Shown in pieces: positions 12,254 to 25,700 of a stretch of 64,000 bases of DNA. The first letter of the stretch is position 1; every line of letters starts with the position of its first letter. Where the stretch lies: positions 20,958,501 through 21,022,500 of the forward strand of contig OY987269.1 of the NCBI GenBank assembly GCA_963920665.1. Direction: 5' to 3'. The DNA is from Straminergon stramineum (lineage: Eukaryota > Streptophyta > Bryopsida > Hypnales > Calliergonaceae). The translations under genes and the position numbers were made by a program. Under the pieces are notes generated by a model that did no database searches, was not told the origin of the DNA, and worked only from the letters and a program-made list of their open reading frames with translations.

Positions 12254-12676
12254 TTAATCCCTAAAGGCCAAACTGCGTTTTGGGGCAACATAGTGATTTG
12301 GGGCAGCTCACTACAAATGGAATTTTTATTTTTTTCCTTCAAACTTTTACACAGCATGTGTTTAAGGAGTAGCTTTAAGACCCAATGATTTTCGTAACTT
12401 TTGAATACATGGTTAAAAAGTTATGGTATGATATCTAGTTTTCATTACTCGGTGGGTAGACCTAGCATCAAAAAAATTTATTATAAAATCACTTTTTTTT
12501 AAAACAAAAATTTGAATTTTTTTTCTTTCTCTCTATGTGAAAAGCTTTAAATCATTTCATTTTGATTTATGAGATGAAAGTCATGAGGAATTTTAGTTGT
12601 GGGTAATTATGGAATCTCTACTCTAAAATAAATTTGAAGACCTTTATTTAATTCAATTTTCAATATTTTTCGAAAA
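12254..12676 (+). mobile_element. TTAA-flanked element, copy B, 3'-truncated
   Basis: Starts TTAATCCCTAAAGGCC and follows copy A (GGCAACATA, GGGCAGCTCACTAC, AAAGCTTTAAATCATTTC, TCTACTCTAAAATAAA), then stops matching near 12676. The right half, including the GCAGCTGCCCG landmark and the right terminal repeat, is missing. Confidence 0.65.
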
Positions 12677-13489
12677 CAAGACATGTGGGCCCTAGAGAAT
12701 CTCCTACAAAATCATATCTTGAAGAAAGTTGGATTCATTATAAAGATTCATTTTTTGAATTAATAGCCTTTTTCTCTAAAACATTGAAAATAACTATATA
12801 TGTGCCTTGTTGCCTACAATACCATGAACAAACAATTGTTTAGTGTAGATGTCCTCTTGAGTTTCTTTGGTAGAATTTTTTGTTGACTACAGTGTGCAAC
12901 TTTCTCCATCTTTGCAATGGCAACTTGAGATTTTTTTCAATTTTTGCCAAAGATGCCATGTAAATTTTTGTAATGTGTTTAGAAGCGTGGAGACAAGAAT
13001 GAGAATTTCATGGTATCTATGTCACATTCACCAGGGTACATAGGTGGTGAATGTGATGTATACCTAGGGAGATTACTCTTGAGTTTTAGAAAACTACGTG
13101 AGTTAAAAGATAGGGTCCATTTAATTCAAATGGGAAAATTTTATATAATATGTAGGGCTTCTATGGGGTCCATGAAATTCTACATACTCTAATGTATATA
13201 AATTAGGCTACAGAAAAACATCATTGTAGTCTAGCTCTTTCTCTTTTTATAGAACTTTTTCGATTTTTGTGACATTATATACATTATTTATATATATATA
13301 TATATATATATTAGAATTTTAGTGTAAAAGTAGCTTCTAAGTGCATTAAAGTGTCCAAAAAGTAAAAAGATATTTTAGTGAGTAGCTACAAACTAATAGA
13401 AAAGGGCAAAAAGACAAAGAAAAAGTAAAAGTAAAAGCTGATAAAAGAAAAAGTCAAAAGTTAAAGAAATGAAGAAGACTTAGGGTTTC
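12677..13489. other. Non-coding DNA with a short (TA)n run
   Basis: Contains a simple TA repeat at about 13288-13312. No gene recognised. Confidence 0.5.
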
Positions 13490-15364
13490 AGGAGGCGCGT
13501 GTCGCACCGATTGCGAAAGCTACGACCCCTCCGATCACCCCCGGAATTCAGCATTAATCCTTGCTGTTTTCCTCAATTTCTCTCTATTGCATTTTTTTCG
13601 TTTTTCTTTTCTGTGCGGTGTAACTCTCATTGCGCCGATCTTGCGCTATTGATATACTGTTTCGATAATGCTATTTGCCAGTGTAATAAAAGTGCTATTT
13701 CAAATTGTGTTGGTTGTGAGGGAATCGTGTGCATAATTTTGTGAGCAATTGTGTGAAATTTGCGCTGTGGGTGCTGGAGTGAAGAATCAGCAAATCCCTG
13801 GATTAGGCAATCTCGATGAGCGCAGCAGCCGCTACAAATCTCGGTTTCTTTCAATCGTTGTATACAAATTGTGCTTGTTATGTGTAATTCATTGCTCGAT
13901 CATTCATTCATGATCAAATTAGAGAAATTGTGAGTTGCAAATCGAAACTGAATCGGAGTAATTGTTGCCGCGTCTAGTTTGACCTTCGGCAAAGCTCGAA
14001 ATTTTAAAAGTTTGTGCTAATTCATTATCAGAAAAAATTGTGGGAATCAAGATTGAGAGACTGAGTGAGATTCATAAACTAATTCAATAAATTTGGACAA
14101 ATCGACCGAGAAATCTCAAATCGCAAGCAGCGCAACAGATGCAAGTCGCTGCAGTCTGTGGAAATCGAATTAGGGATTTGAACTGAGGTGACAAGTTAGG
14201 GTGAGGTCCCCAAACGAGGGCTTGGGGTACGGTTGGGACCTGGGCTGGTTCCGATCAGGGACCCAATTTCAGGTAGACACCTGGTTTGGGACTGGCTGGG
14301 TATCACGGAGGGGTATTGCCAGGGTATCACACGGATATAGGCCCTCTAACCACGGTATTAGGTCCACCGGCCAATTAAATCAAAATTTCAGAGTCTTAAT
14401 GATTATTTTGGCCCGCGACTATAACGAATTAAAATAAAGAACAAATTTTTCAAACAGCCCTTTGGGTCGTACCCCTAATTGGGAACTAGATTTAAAATTC
14501 TATTAATTACTTTGTAATAATTATTATTAGAATTTGTATTGAAAATTGCATATGTATGTGGTAAATTTGAATTTTGGAATTGTAGGAATCGATTAACCCC
14601 TGTATTGGCCAATATTGTCCTTAGAGTTGTTGAGGGGTAACCCATTGTAAGACTTTCTAAACCCTAAATTCTAATTTCTTTTGAAATACTACAGATGTAT
14701 ATTTGTACTAGTTTCAAAATACTATAGTGGGCTGTACTAAAGTCTAAGTCCTGCATTGCATCCATACACAAGTCAGTCCACCCTGAACTATTGTTAAGAA
14801 CTATTGTCACAAGCCCTAGAACACTAGATAGGACAGAGACGTGCATGCTGAGTCTTTTATCTTATAATGGACTGTTGAGTGTTTCTTGGGGTATTTAGTG
14901 GGAATAAGAATGAATTTTTATCCTATCTTCAAAACTTAAGTACATAGTGACATTTGAACACGCTACACTAACCTTACATAGATCATTCCCTGGTGTTCGA
15001 ACTTGGTAGTGTTTGGAATAGGGATTCCAAAAACCTAACTACAAGTTGTTTGAGCTTCAGTGGATTGCGATGAGACATTCGGTTGCAAGAAACCTCATCC
15101 TTCATTCGTTTTTTCTTTGTTTCTTAGCTGTTTGTATAGGCAATGCTGAAGTTCTGGGTGTGGCTATTGGGATGTCACGTTTTGGGATTACTGGCTTGTA
15201 AAGTGTAGATGTTGGGTGCAGTTAAAGGGACTTAGTGTTCTGGAATTGATGGCCTTCAAAGCTATGGATTTGCTAGTTTTATTTATGGTCTACGATTTCG
15301 ATCGCTTCAGGAGTGACATTTACAGTTTGTCTTACTAAATGTTGTGGGTTCAGTGTTAATCGGG
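13490..15364. other. GC-richer stretch upstream of the RING-like pseudogene
   Basis: From 13490 to about 14450 the DNA is richer in GC and CpG than its surroundings, with pyrimidine-rich tracts. It could be the former promoter, 5' leader or first exon of the frame that starts at 15365, but I see no motif that proves this. The short open frames here show no family features. Confidence 0.3.
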
Positions 15365-17174
15365 ATGGAGAATTCACAAGGAATGCATTTGGGTAAGGCT
15401 GAGGGTTCTATGAGCAATGTATCTAAGGGGAGGATAAGTTCAGTGAAGTCCAGGGACAATGGACAAAAGGAGAGGGAGGACGTGAAGAAGGGAAGGGAGG
15501 ATTCAAAGAAAGGGAGGGAGGATTTGAAGAAGGGGAGGATCACTAGTAGACAGCAAAAGGAGAGTGCTACTCTGCGTGGTAGCGAGGAAGAAGACTGTAG
15601 AGGCGATGAAGAACAAGATCCTCATGAGGAGGAAGAAGACAGTGCTCAAGAACATGGGAGCTGTCGGAAAAGACCTGTGACAAAAGGGAAGAAGGTGAAG
15701 ATTTACCAATCTCCAAAGGACGTGGATGTTGAGATTGCTAACTGGAAGGCACTATCGAGGAAGCTCATGCGCGAAGATTTTGCCAAGGAGTACAACCTTT
15801 GCTACGAATCAGAGTAGAATCCACATCATTACAGGAAGGGATCGCTTCCTACCAAATTGGTGAAGAAATATTTTGGAGAGTCGCTAGGTGAGGGTGGGCA
15901 GAATGGGTTCTCCTAGCAGCAATGTGAGCATGCTGAGGTGAGGGCAAGGATTAAAGAGCTGCACTCAATTCTTTATCAACATAGCCCTAGTGAGGTACCT
16001 ACATTGATCAATATGCACTTTGCAAAGGGAGTGGTGATGGAGTATGAGAAGGGAGAGAAGGAGGTGAACTGGTGTTTGTTCGGGGAAGAAACGAATAAGC
16101 AACAATGAAATCGGTATGAGTAGGACTTAAAAAAACTCCAAGCATTCAAAACCTCTTTGCAGTCTTCTTCCAAATCTATGGAAATGAGGGGTATAGAGTG
16201 GTGATCCATCAAGGTGGAGCCAGGCATGAAACCAATTAAGTTGGGAGGTGGGGGATCACGGAAGGCGGTTCCTGTTTTGTCTCGGTCAAAGCTTGGTGAA
16301 ACGGGTGGAGAGTCGGGTGTGTCTACAAATTGCAGGGGACTTGAATTGCAGCGAGGAGTGGGGCCTTTGTCAAAGGCTAATGTAGCTGAGCGACAACTGG
16401 AGGTGGAATTCCTTATGAGCATTGTGCATATGGAAAAGGAGGTGCTGAAAATTCAAGAGAAGGAGGCAGAATCAGCTCTTGAAAATTACTAGTGGAGAAT
16501 GAGGGAGATTGAGTGCCTCATGGGTACTTTCAAGGGGCAACAACAGGTCGAAGCCAAACTCATAGAGGACATGAAGTGCAGAGGTGCAGATGTGGGTGAT
16601 GAGTTGATTAAGTTAGAAATGGTGTAGGAGCAGTTGGCATCGGAAGAGAAGAACCTAATTCAAGCGAAGTTGAACCTTGAAGTAGCGAAGACTGCTAGGA
16701 CGACGTTGGCAAAGAAAATTGAATGCCATCGTTTGGAATTTGATGCTTTGTTGGCCTAGTTGTGGTCTCTCAAGAGAGGAAGGGCAGGTAGTTCGTTTTG
16801 TCCAAGACCCATGGTGTATGCCTTGTTGAAAGATACAACTCTAAAATTGACAAGCTTCAACACTGAGACATCTTTTCTTGGGCTCACAATGTGCTCCTTG
16901 TGTTCTTTTCCATTTCCACATAGTGACATCATTGTTTCTTCCTGTAGACACTTGTATCACCCTTTCTGTGCATCAGTACTTTTTGTTAATAGTAATAAGT
17001 GCATGGCTATGGGGTGCCAATCAATGTTGCATCCTGAGTGGCATCGGAGTTTCGGTAGGAGAGAGCCTGGATCAAACCTTGTGGAGAGGGCACTTATGCT
17101 TGGTCTTGCTGAGGAGAGGAAGAAGATCCTTCAGTATCGATCAGATGTAGCTATGGCTAAATGTCCAGATTTTG
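15365..17174 (+). pseudogene. Decayed gene: basic N-terminus, coiled coil, RING-like cysteines
   Basis: One reading frame can be followed from the ATG at 15365 to a possible splice donor (TTTTGGTGAGT) at 17175, interrupted by stops at 15815, 15914, 16121, 16490, 16625 and 16757 (all TAG) and 16106 and 16202 (TGA), with no frameshift seen. The N-terminal part is charged, with a repeated KKGRED motif. About 16370-16750 is Leu/Glu/Lys-rich and probably coiled coil. The C-terminal part at 16885-17050 has spaced cysteines and histidines (CSLC, SCRHLYHPFC, then two Cys) resembling a RING or related zinc finger, followed by HPEWHRSFG. Function is not known. It is most likely a dead transposon-associated or host-derived gene. 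The upstream GTG at 15344 is less likely as the start. Confidence 0.65.
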
Positions 17175-17596
17175 GTGAGTTTAGTGTTCATTTCATGCGA
17201 ATTATGATCTCCATACAATGCACAAGTGTAGGGCTTCTATTGCAAATTTTCCTAGGTCCTAATTCTAAACTTTACATTTCTTTCAAGGTGCTACATTATC
17301 TTGGGCAATGACAATTGGTTTCTGTCTAGTCTTGATCTTGTACTACAATTTGTAGCATAGACAAATACTGTACAACTAATAGGATAAGAAATTAATTGAA
17401 GCGGTTCATCCTGAACCTCTTTTTGCACAAGAATTCCCAAATGCTACAGTGGTACTCATAGGAGCAGAGCTTATTTATTGAATAATACATGTCCCACTTC
17501 CAAATATTTAGAGTACAAGTATGTTTGTTATTGACATGTCTCTTGGTGCATTCTTTTCCTGTCACTTTACTTTTCAAAGAGAATTTCAGTTGTCAC
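17175..17596. other. Non-coding AT-rich DNA
   Basis: Possible intron or 3' flank of the preceding pseudogene. Nothing else recognised. Confidence 0.4.
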
Positions 17597-18139
17597 TATG
17601 TACACTATATTCTAGTGTAGGGAACTAGGTTGTAACGACTATAATCATAATATGTATGACTTGAACGGAGTTTATGAAATGTAGTAATGTACCTCTAGTA
17701 TTGAGGCAAAAAGGGGTCAAGAGTTAAACTGACTTGGTGTACAAATTAAAATTTTTTATTTCACACTAGCTAAAACATATTTAGTGGCCTAGCTATTTTG
17801 AAATGTATTTAGACTATTGTTAATTTAGCATTGACAAACATGTTTCATTGTACTCTTCCTCTATGATGATACTTGCCATCTAAAATTTCATTTCTTTGTA
17901 TGTACACTAAATCGTTGTGAATAAAATTGGATTGAATGACCATACTCATAGTATATATACAATATATGGGGTGTATTGAATGTACCATGTGTATTGAGGT
18001 TCAAAGTGGTCTTATGTGGAATTGGTTTTGATGTACAATTTACATTTTTTGCGCACATATTAAAACATACTTATGTACTTAGTGGTGTGGTTTGTATTAA
18101 AATTTACTTCAACTCTAGTTAATTTAGTACTGATAGAGT
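17597..18139. repeat. Diverged tandem duplication, about 300-bp period
   Basis: TATGTACACTA (17597) recurs at 17898, TATTGAGG (17699) at 17992, and TTAATTTAG followed by a similar run (17820) at about 18119. The hAT-type element at 18148 is inserted at the end of the second copy. Confidence 0.6.
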
Positions 18140-18477
18140 ACTATTACCAAGGTTGTTCCGGCAGACAGTTCGACAACACGACGAACACGACATCCAACAC
18201 GTCAAGTAGACTCTCTTGTCTGTCTAATAGAATCAAACTTAGCTTTGACTTTTAAAAAAAAATTCACCTTGCCCGTGAGGCCACCTGGATGCCATGTGGC
18301 AAACACGTGTCTTCCACGTAGCATCCTAAAGGGGCGCATGCGGGTGAGGGCGACCACAGGTAGGGCGACTTTGGGTTTAGGCTGGTAGGCGACCGCGGGT
18401 GTGGAGTATGTGGCAAGCTGCGAAGAAAAGACACGAAGTGAAAACCCGAAGAGAAGTAACACCCCACAATTACCCGT

Positions 18478-19870
18478 AGTCGCCTCTTAGGGGAGCCACA
18501 CGCGCCCCTGAAGCTGCAGTTGCCTCCCCAAAGACCCGCACATGCCCTTCGACCTGCAGTCGCCCTATCCAGGACCCGTAGTCGCCCTGACCAAAACTTA
18601 TAGTCGCCATGTCTAAGACCTACAGTCACCCTGTCTAGAACCTGCAGTCGCCCTGTCTAGGACCTACAATCGCCCATGGACACGCAGTCGCCCCGTCCGC
18701 GACCCGCAATCGCCCCTGGACCCGCAATCGCCCTGTCCAGGACACGTAGTCGCCCCTTGAGCCCTAGTCGCCTCCTCAAACCCAAATGCGCCCTACAAGC
18801 CTCGTGGTCACTCCCCGAGATCCGCGTGCGCCTCCTGAAAACCACGGGTTCAACCAAATTGGGTGCAACACCAGCAAGACTTGAACTCGCCCTCACTCGC
18901 GATCGCCCAAAACCCAAACTCGCCCAAGACCTGAAGTCACCCCCTACCCAAACTTGCCCCCCATTCCACCAAATTGGGCGCAACACCAGCAAGACTTGAA
19001 CTCGCCCTCACCCGCGGTCGCCCAAGACCCGAACTCGCCCCCCATTCCACCAAATTGGGTGCAACACCAACAAGACTTGAACTCGCCCTCACCCGCGGTC
19101 GCCCAAGACCCGAAGTCGCCCCCTACCCGAAGTCGCCCCCCATTCAACCAAATTAGGCGCAACACTAGCAAGACTTGAACTCGCCCTCACCCGTGATCAC
19201 CCAAGACCCGAACTTGCCCCCCATTCCACCAAATTAGGCGCAACACTAGCAAGACTTGAACTCGCCCTCACCCGTGATCACCCAAGACCCGAACTTGCCC
19301 CCCATTCCACCAAATTAGGCTCAACACCAGCAAGACTTGAACACGCCCTCACCCGCGGTCGCCCAAGATCCAAACTCGCCCCCCACCCGAAGTCGACTCC
19401 CATTCCACCAAATTGGGCGCAACACCAACAAGATTTGAACTTGCCCTCACCCGTGGTTGCCCAAGACCCGAACTCGCCCCCCATTCTACCAAATTGGGCG
19501 CAATACCAGCAAGACTTGAACTCACCCTCACCTGAACTCGCCGAAGACCTGAAGTCACCCCCCATTCCACCAAATTGGGCGCAACACCAACAAGATTTGA
19601 ACTCGCCCTCACCCGCCGTTGCCCAAGATCCGAAGTCGCCCCCCATTCCACCAAATTGGGCGCATTACCAACAAGACTTGAACTCACCCTCACCTGCGGT
19701 CACCCAAGACCCGAACTCACCCCCTACCCAAAGTCGCCCCCCATTCCACCAAATTAGGCTCAACACCAGCAAGACTTGAACTCGCCCTCACTCGCGGTCG
19801 CCCAAGACCTGAACTCGCCTCCACCCATGGTCGCCTAGGACCTGAACTCACCCCCCACCCACAGTCACCT
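18478..19870. repeat. GC-rich minisatellite block within the hAT element
   Basis: 18478-18790 consists of short units like GACCCGCAGTCGCCC. 18840-19830 has longer units of roughly 60-120 bases built from CATTCCACCAAATTGGGCGC, AACACCAGCAAGACTTGAAC and TCGCCCTCACCCGCGGTCGC. The repeats create long open frames on both strands, which are artefacts. Confidence 0.85.
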
Positions 19871-19929
19871 CTATCTTAAAGTCACGTTAGTCGAGGAACC
19901 AACGTACCACAAGATGTGAGCCATCTCCA

Positions 19930-20830
19930 ATTCTAATGAAGCCAAGCTTAATTGCATCTTCCATACACTATAATTGACATGTCCTTCAATGCTCGTAGTT
20001 AGTTAATACTACAGAATCAATCTACAAATACAGAAATTTTAGTATGACTAATTAGACAAATGGAAGAGGGTTTTCCAAACCCTAAACCCTAACCCTATAG
20101 AAAAACCATGGACCTTCTCCATGTATGCCACTCCAAAAGTAATGTACTTCTATTTTTTATGATGAATAAAATGACAAATACATGTGAGTTGCTTTTCATT
20201 ATATGTCATAAAAAAGTTTGAACTCCTAAACCTTGTACTTGTAAGATAAAAACCATTCAAAGTGTCATTTCCTAAATTTTTAATCTTCAATAAATTGAAT
20301 ATTCATTCACCCCTTTAAATGTGTTTTAAATCCCCTTGATGTATCAAGGGGAGGACTATATTGAAATTCCTATGTTTGAGGATGGAAAATGAAATGATGA
20401 GGAGAAGGGCTTCCCCAAGTCTCCATTTCATAAACCACTTCTTATGTAGATAAAAAGATTTCTTCTTTATGCATCCCACAGTGTTAGTATTTTTTTTGTA
20501 CATGGTTTCCCCCAAAAGGGAAGGTCTCCTCTCAATGTACTCCCTCCAAAAATTAAAATAGGAAATGGTCACATTGAATTTGACATGACCACAAGGATGG
20601 ATGAAGGAAAAATGAAATGTTGGGAAAAAGGGCTTTTCTAAATCTCCACTTCCTAAACCAATTTGCTTTCTTTATTACTTAATTAACTTTTGATCACTTA
20701 GTATTGAATGCCTTAGTTTTAGGATTTTTTAGAGTTATTCCTCAAAAAAGGGGGGAGCGGTACTTGAAAAGTTTGAACACCTTCCCTCCACTTTGTAAGG
20801 GGGGAAAATCAAACTCATTTTATTTGGCGC
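19930..20830. other. AT-rich core of the hAT element
   Basis: No coding capacity seen. A three-unit telomere-like run (CCCTAAACCCTAACCCT) lies at about 20080-20096. Otherwise nothing recognised. Confidence 0.4.
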
Positions 20831-21170
20831 CCTTAACCCGTAGTCGCCTTATACTCAACTGCCCCCGTCGTCAAGAACTAGAAGACCTCTTGAATCTAAG
20901 ACCCGCAGTCGCCCCATCATCTGCAGTTGCCCAAGAAATGACCTGTGGTCGCTCCCCTAAGCCCCCTTCTACCCGCACTTGCCCCCCCTAGACCCGAACT
21001 CGCCCCCCTAGACCCGCACTCGCCCCCCAAGACCCACACTCGCCCCCTCTAGACCTGTAGTCGCCCTAGATTGGACCCGCAGTCGCCCTGGATTGAACCC
21101 GCAGTCGCCCTCATTTTGGGACCCACGGTCGCCCCACCTTACCCGCACGCGCCCGACCTGCAGTTGCCCA
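20830..21170. repeat. Second GC-rich minisatellite block in the hAT element
   Basis: Units such as CCCGCAGTCGCCC and CCCGCACTCGCCCCCC recur with variable spacing, matching the block at 18478-18790 in the same orientation. Confidence 0.8.
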
Positions 21171-21386
21171 TGGTGACGTGGTGGAGGCTTTCCACGTCAC
21201 TATTGACAACCCACCACATAAGATTAAATTTTTGGCTACCCTGCCCGAAAATTTCAAACCCTAATTCCGTACTCGTCAAATTTGTCTTGTATATGCGACA
21301 CTCGTCTTATACGACATGCGACATCAGACGAACAACTCGACACCCAAACCCCAAAACACGTTCGACAAAACAACCCTGACTATTAC

Positions 21387-22721
21387 ATGGGCACGTACTA
21401 AATGTAGGTTATTCAATCGAGTTTGTGTTAAATGTATTATTCAAGCTTACTATTTGAAACTATGGACTTGTACTCTTTCTGAGATGAAAATTGTCATACA
21501 AAATTTTATTTGTCTTAGTGTATTGTACGTAATATTTGACAAAACTAGTTTTTTATAACAATACTTGTAGTACACATAGAAGAATGGATGGTATTATATG
21601 TAGGGTGTGTATCAACGACGCTAGCATGCGAGCTTGGAGCGGCAAGCTTATGCTACTAGTGTGGAGCCTTGAAAACATTATTTTAAAAAAAAACTCACCC
21701 TAATTTTTTTTATCCCAAAAAAATCCAAAAAATTTACTATTTATAGGAGAAAATAGAAAAAAAATTGTTATTTATAGTAAATTTAGTGACCTATGACCGT
21801 TTCCCCTATAACCGTGGATTGTGATATGAGTCATTTTCTATTGTTTTAAAATTGTTAATTACTAGTTCACTATGGGAAAAGACTTTCAAACTTTGTTGAA
21901 AAGTTTGAGCACTTGGTTCATTGACTACAGCAGAAAATATGGAAGACGTGAGTATGCTAGACAAATGTCATTTGGGAGTAACTTTGTTGCGGTTTCTCAA
22001 CTACCTAGATTGAATACATAGAACATATACTTGTGAATATCCCATTCCGATTGGGATTTCCAACATACACTATTATAGGATGAGTTGCCAATTTAAAGGG
22101 TAGGGTGACATGATGACCACAAGCCATTGTGGATTTGTGGTAAACATTTCACCATAATCTTGAGGTGTTTTATTATATGTAATTTTCAAATCTAAAATTG
22201 ATTTTTCGGCATAATTGTTAGTAATGCCAAATGTTGACATCCTAAAATAAATACTATAAAATGACCAACTAAAGGGGGAAAGCAACAAATTGGGAAAAGA
22301 ATAAAACATTTTTGAAAAAAAAAGGAATTAGGGAAAGAAAAAAAATGGGGATAGAAAAAAAATGGGAAAGAATAACAAGAAAGAAGGGAGAATGAAAAAA
22401 CCTAGAAACCAATGGGAAAATGAAGGGGTAAACCATGGAATGAAAAATATAATGAAGAAATTTAAAAAATGGAAGAACTCTGGGAAAGAAAAGGAAGCAT
22501 TTTCTTTTATAAACATATCTACCTTATTTAAATAGGGTTTAGGGTTGTACATTATAATCATTTATATGAACTAACTTCAAACAATTGAGTGAGGGTATAT
22601 GCTTCCATATTTCATGAATGCATTTACTAGACAATTCTATAAGCTTCAAATCTTTTCAATCATAATATATGCATGTGAATGAATACAATATGAGTGAAGT
22701 ACATGGATTATATGGCTATGC
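21387..22721. other. Non-coding DNA with a purine-rich tract
   Basis: No gene. About 22255-22500 is almost pure purine on the plus strand (runs of GGGAAAGAAAAAAAATGGGG type). The remainder shows nothing recognisable. Confidence 0.5.
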
Positions 22722-25700
22722 CTATTTTGAAATTGTGATGATTCCTACTCGAACTAAAAGTAGCTTCAACTCATTGAAGCTATAACTTGGTGCATGAATA
22801 AATTTGTCATCATGAATGTCCATCTTGCAAAAGTAGTAGTATAGGTAGTACAAGTGTTTGCAATTGACGTATTGATGACGACCTCCAATAGCGGAAATAG
22901 CCATGTTCACAAAGTCCAGACATGTGCACGTGGGGAACATACCCACTGTAATTCGATACACATTTTTGTTATGGTCTGCCCCGGTTTCCAATGATACAAT
23001 TGCACCTAGCCCCGGAAAAGGAAGCAATGTCACTCCAAGAATTTGTCCTATAATGTTGCCTACACTCTCCCACTTGTTTCGTTGTTCTATTGTTGGAGTA
23101 GTTGAAATTCGCCGTATAGTCCAGTTGTTCCTCACTATTGGATATACATTTGGATTTGAGGGTGGCGGTTGATCATAAAAAACACTTGTGAAAATCTTAG
23201 ACATGTTGAAAAGGCGGCGGGGAGACAATGTTGGTCTTTCCTGGAGACGAAAGCCAGCATGTTGCAGGAGCAATGGCTCTTCTTGATTGAGGTTTGTCCC
23301 AGTCAAAATAGGCCATATCTCTAGGACCTCTAGCCAATCTATCACCCACTTACGTTTTGTACCCTTTACACATTGTTCAATGTCATCCCCACAGAACTAG
23401 AAGTCCACCAACACTTCTCACTTACTCCCGTAATCTTCTTTTCTACCATGATACATCGAAACTAGGGTTCCCTTTTGGCCCCTTGCAATTCTGGCAATGC
23501 ACTTCATATTTGACCTACGTTGTAGAGCTTGACATTTTGCGTTGGATTTGTGGTTGATCCTTGCAATGTTCCATTTTGATGTATCACAATCGCTTTCATA
23601 TGCAATTGAAACATGTTGATAATTAGTTGACTCAAATTTTTTACCTCTACCTTCCAAAGACTCTATAGAAGCTATTATTGACCTTGTTCGAACGCGAGGT
23701 TGAGAAAAATTTACTTTGTCTGGTCAGTAGGAGTCTCTTGCATCTCCAATGGGAACATCCAACTTCCTCTTTGTACTTCCAAAGATTTCTTCTCCTTCCA
23801 AATGTGGTACTCAAGTTCCAATCCCCTCAGATCCAAGCAATGTGTTCAATGCTTCAGCCATTTTCTTGGGGTCTCCGCTTTGCCTAGCAGCTCTCAACTT
23901 CAACTCCCCCTTTGATGGACCAGATCTAGAAGCATGGCCTCTTAGATATGCACGATAGTTTGTCATTTGCATCTAAGCACGGATATTGTCATCACAAGTG
24001 GCATCAAACAAATTGTTTCGAGAGTTTCCCGACATTTGAAGTCACTTGTTGTGGACTGTTTTTGACAAGTTACATGAGGGCATGTCTGCCATCTCTTCCA
24101 AATTCAACTCCTAGTATTTCAAAAAATAGAATAATATGAGTTAGCTTTTATAATTGTTTACTCAAAAGGGCAATAGTAATTGTGAATTACAATGACCTAG
24201 CTTAGGTTTATGGTACATAAAGTGGAGTATATATAAAGACATTATAATGTCTAAATATTTTACTTCTCTAAAAATGAGCATTCAATGAAGAAGGAACCTT
24301 CTTAGTCACGACATAGAGGCACTTTCCAAAAGCAGGCCTAAAGAGTTTTGATTTTTTTGTGGAAGGTACCAAAACCAGAGTTCCAAAAGACACACTTCAT
24401 ACCCTAGTTGGATCCGATTGGGGTATGACTAGTGTCACTTGGTACTCTTCCTTTTGGTACCTCCATAAAATTTTCAGAAATTAGGGTCAACTTATAAATA
24501 AACATTCAAATTTCTAAGCTCTAAGAAAAAAATGTCTCATACATATATACACTACCCTAAACAAAATATTCTTTGAAATAGCAGTCCATCTGAAGACCAA
24601 AATAACAATAGAATTTAGAATAAAAAATGCTCTTACAATTCGCATGAAGCCTCCCCATTGTCGATTCTAGAAATGCCAGAATGCCAACCAATGGTCCAAG
24701 TGATGAAGTGCTTCTTCACTTGCAACCCTAGATGAAAACCACCATGATTGAATCGCGAGGTAACGTGTCTCTGCCTCTTCCATAGTCTTCAAATCTTTGT
24801 ATTGTTTGCATAGTAAATTATGTTGCTGCTAGAATGCCTCCTTGATATGCTTTTACGTGTGTAGGTGAAGAGAAGTAGTCCAATGCAACAAGCAAGTTCT
24901 CTCACGATTTTCCATTTTGTCATTAGCTAAACCATTGCCATAAACTATACGAACAACATTCCAATTGGCCATGGCGCTATCTACCATAAATCCCTTGAAA
25001 TTCAGGTGGTTAATTCCATGTTGTGCCATAATGGCATTCAAGCACCTCCAGAATTGCACCTGAATCTCCGTATCTTCAAATTGCATATCGCATGTTGAAA
25101 TGGTCATGACCTTCTTGTATGCCGAATCATACACGTGACAAGCCATGGTGGTCCACTCCTTCACATGCTCACATGGTCGAACATCAACCACACATTTTGG
25201 AGATCACCTCTAAGTTGCATACGCCTCACCAGGTCCACACCGCTTCCAGGTCCTTCCGTGAGCATCTTGAAAATGTATACCTTCTCTTTCCCTTGGCCTA
25301 GAAAGACACTATTGTGTATGAATTCAAACTTGGACTCCTTCATGGTCATAATGTTGTCAATGACACCTCCTCGATTGTTTGAGCGAAATGAAGAAATGAC
25401 ATTCCATATGTTTGGACTACTCAAATACTAGAATCGATCCATGACCTCCTCCATTTCATCCCCCTTCAACATCTCCTTCTCTCCCTCTCCATTGTGAAAT
25501 AGATAATTCGTTAAGAATTTTTTACTAGCAGAGAGAGCAATGGTGGAGTTGGTGGCTGTTGGTGTTTTGGTCAACTGCTCCGCAATGAGTCCACAAATTT
25601 CCTCCATGGAATCTCTATATATACCCTTTGCAATAGGGTGAGCATGATGCCCAAAGTGAATTGCGGCCCTGTTCATTTTGGGATTACCACCATAGCAGTA

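Larger units (their letters stand above)
18148..21378. mobile_element. hAT-type non-autonomous element, 3231 bp
   Basis: Flanked by identical 8-bp direct repeats ACTATTAC at 18140-18147 and 21379-21386. Ends are CAAGGTTGTT on the left and AACAACCCTG on the right, a 10-base inverted repeat with one mismatch. An 8-bp duplication and CA(A/G)GG ends are typical of the hAT superfamily. Subterminal regions on both sides carry scattered ACGAC/CGACA motifs, as expected for hAT transposase binding sites. No transposase frame is present. The interior is two GC-rich minisatellite blocks around an AT-rich core (19930-20830). It must depend on an enzyme from elsewhere. Confidence 0.75.

Noticed and set aside
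14201..14437. 78-codon open frame upstream of the RING-like pseudogene
   Set aside because: No motif and an unusual Gly/Trp-rich composition. It could be leader DNA, but coding is not supported.
18264..19779. Several open frames of 60-120 codons on both strands
   Set aside because: All lie in the GC-rich minisatellite and encode low-complexity repeats.
20078..20096. Interstitial telomere-like run
   Set aside because: Only about three units, too short to indicate a former chromosome end.
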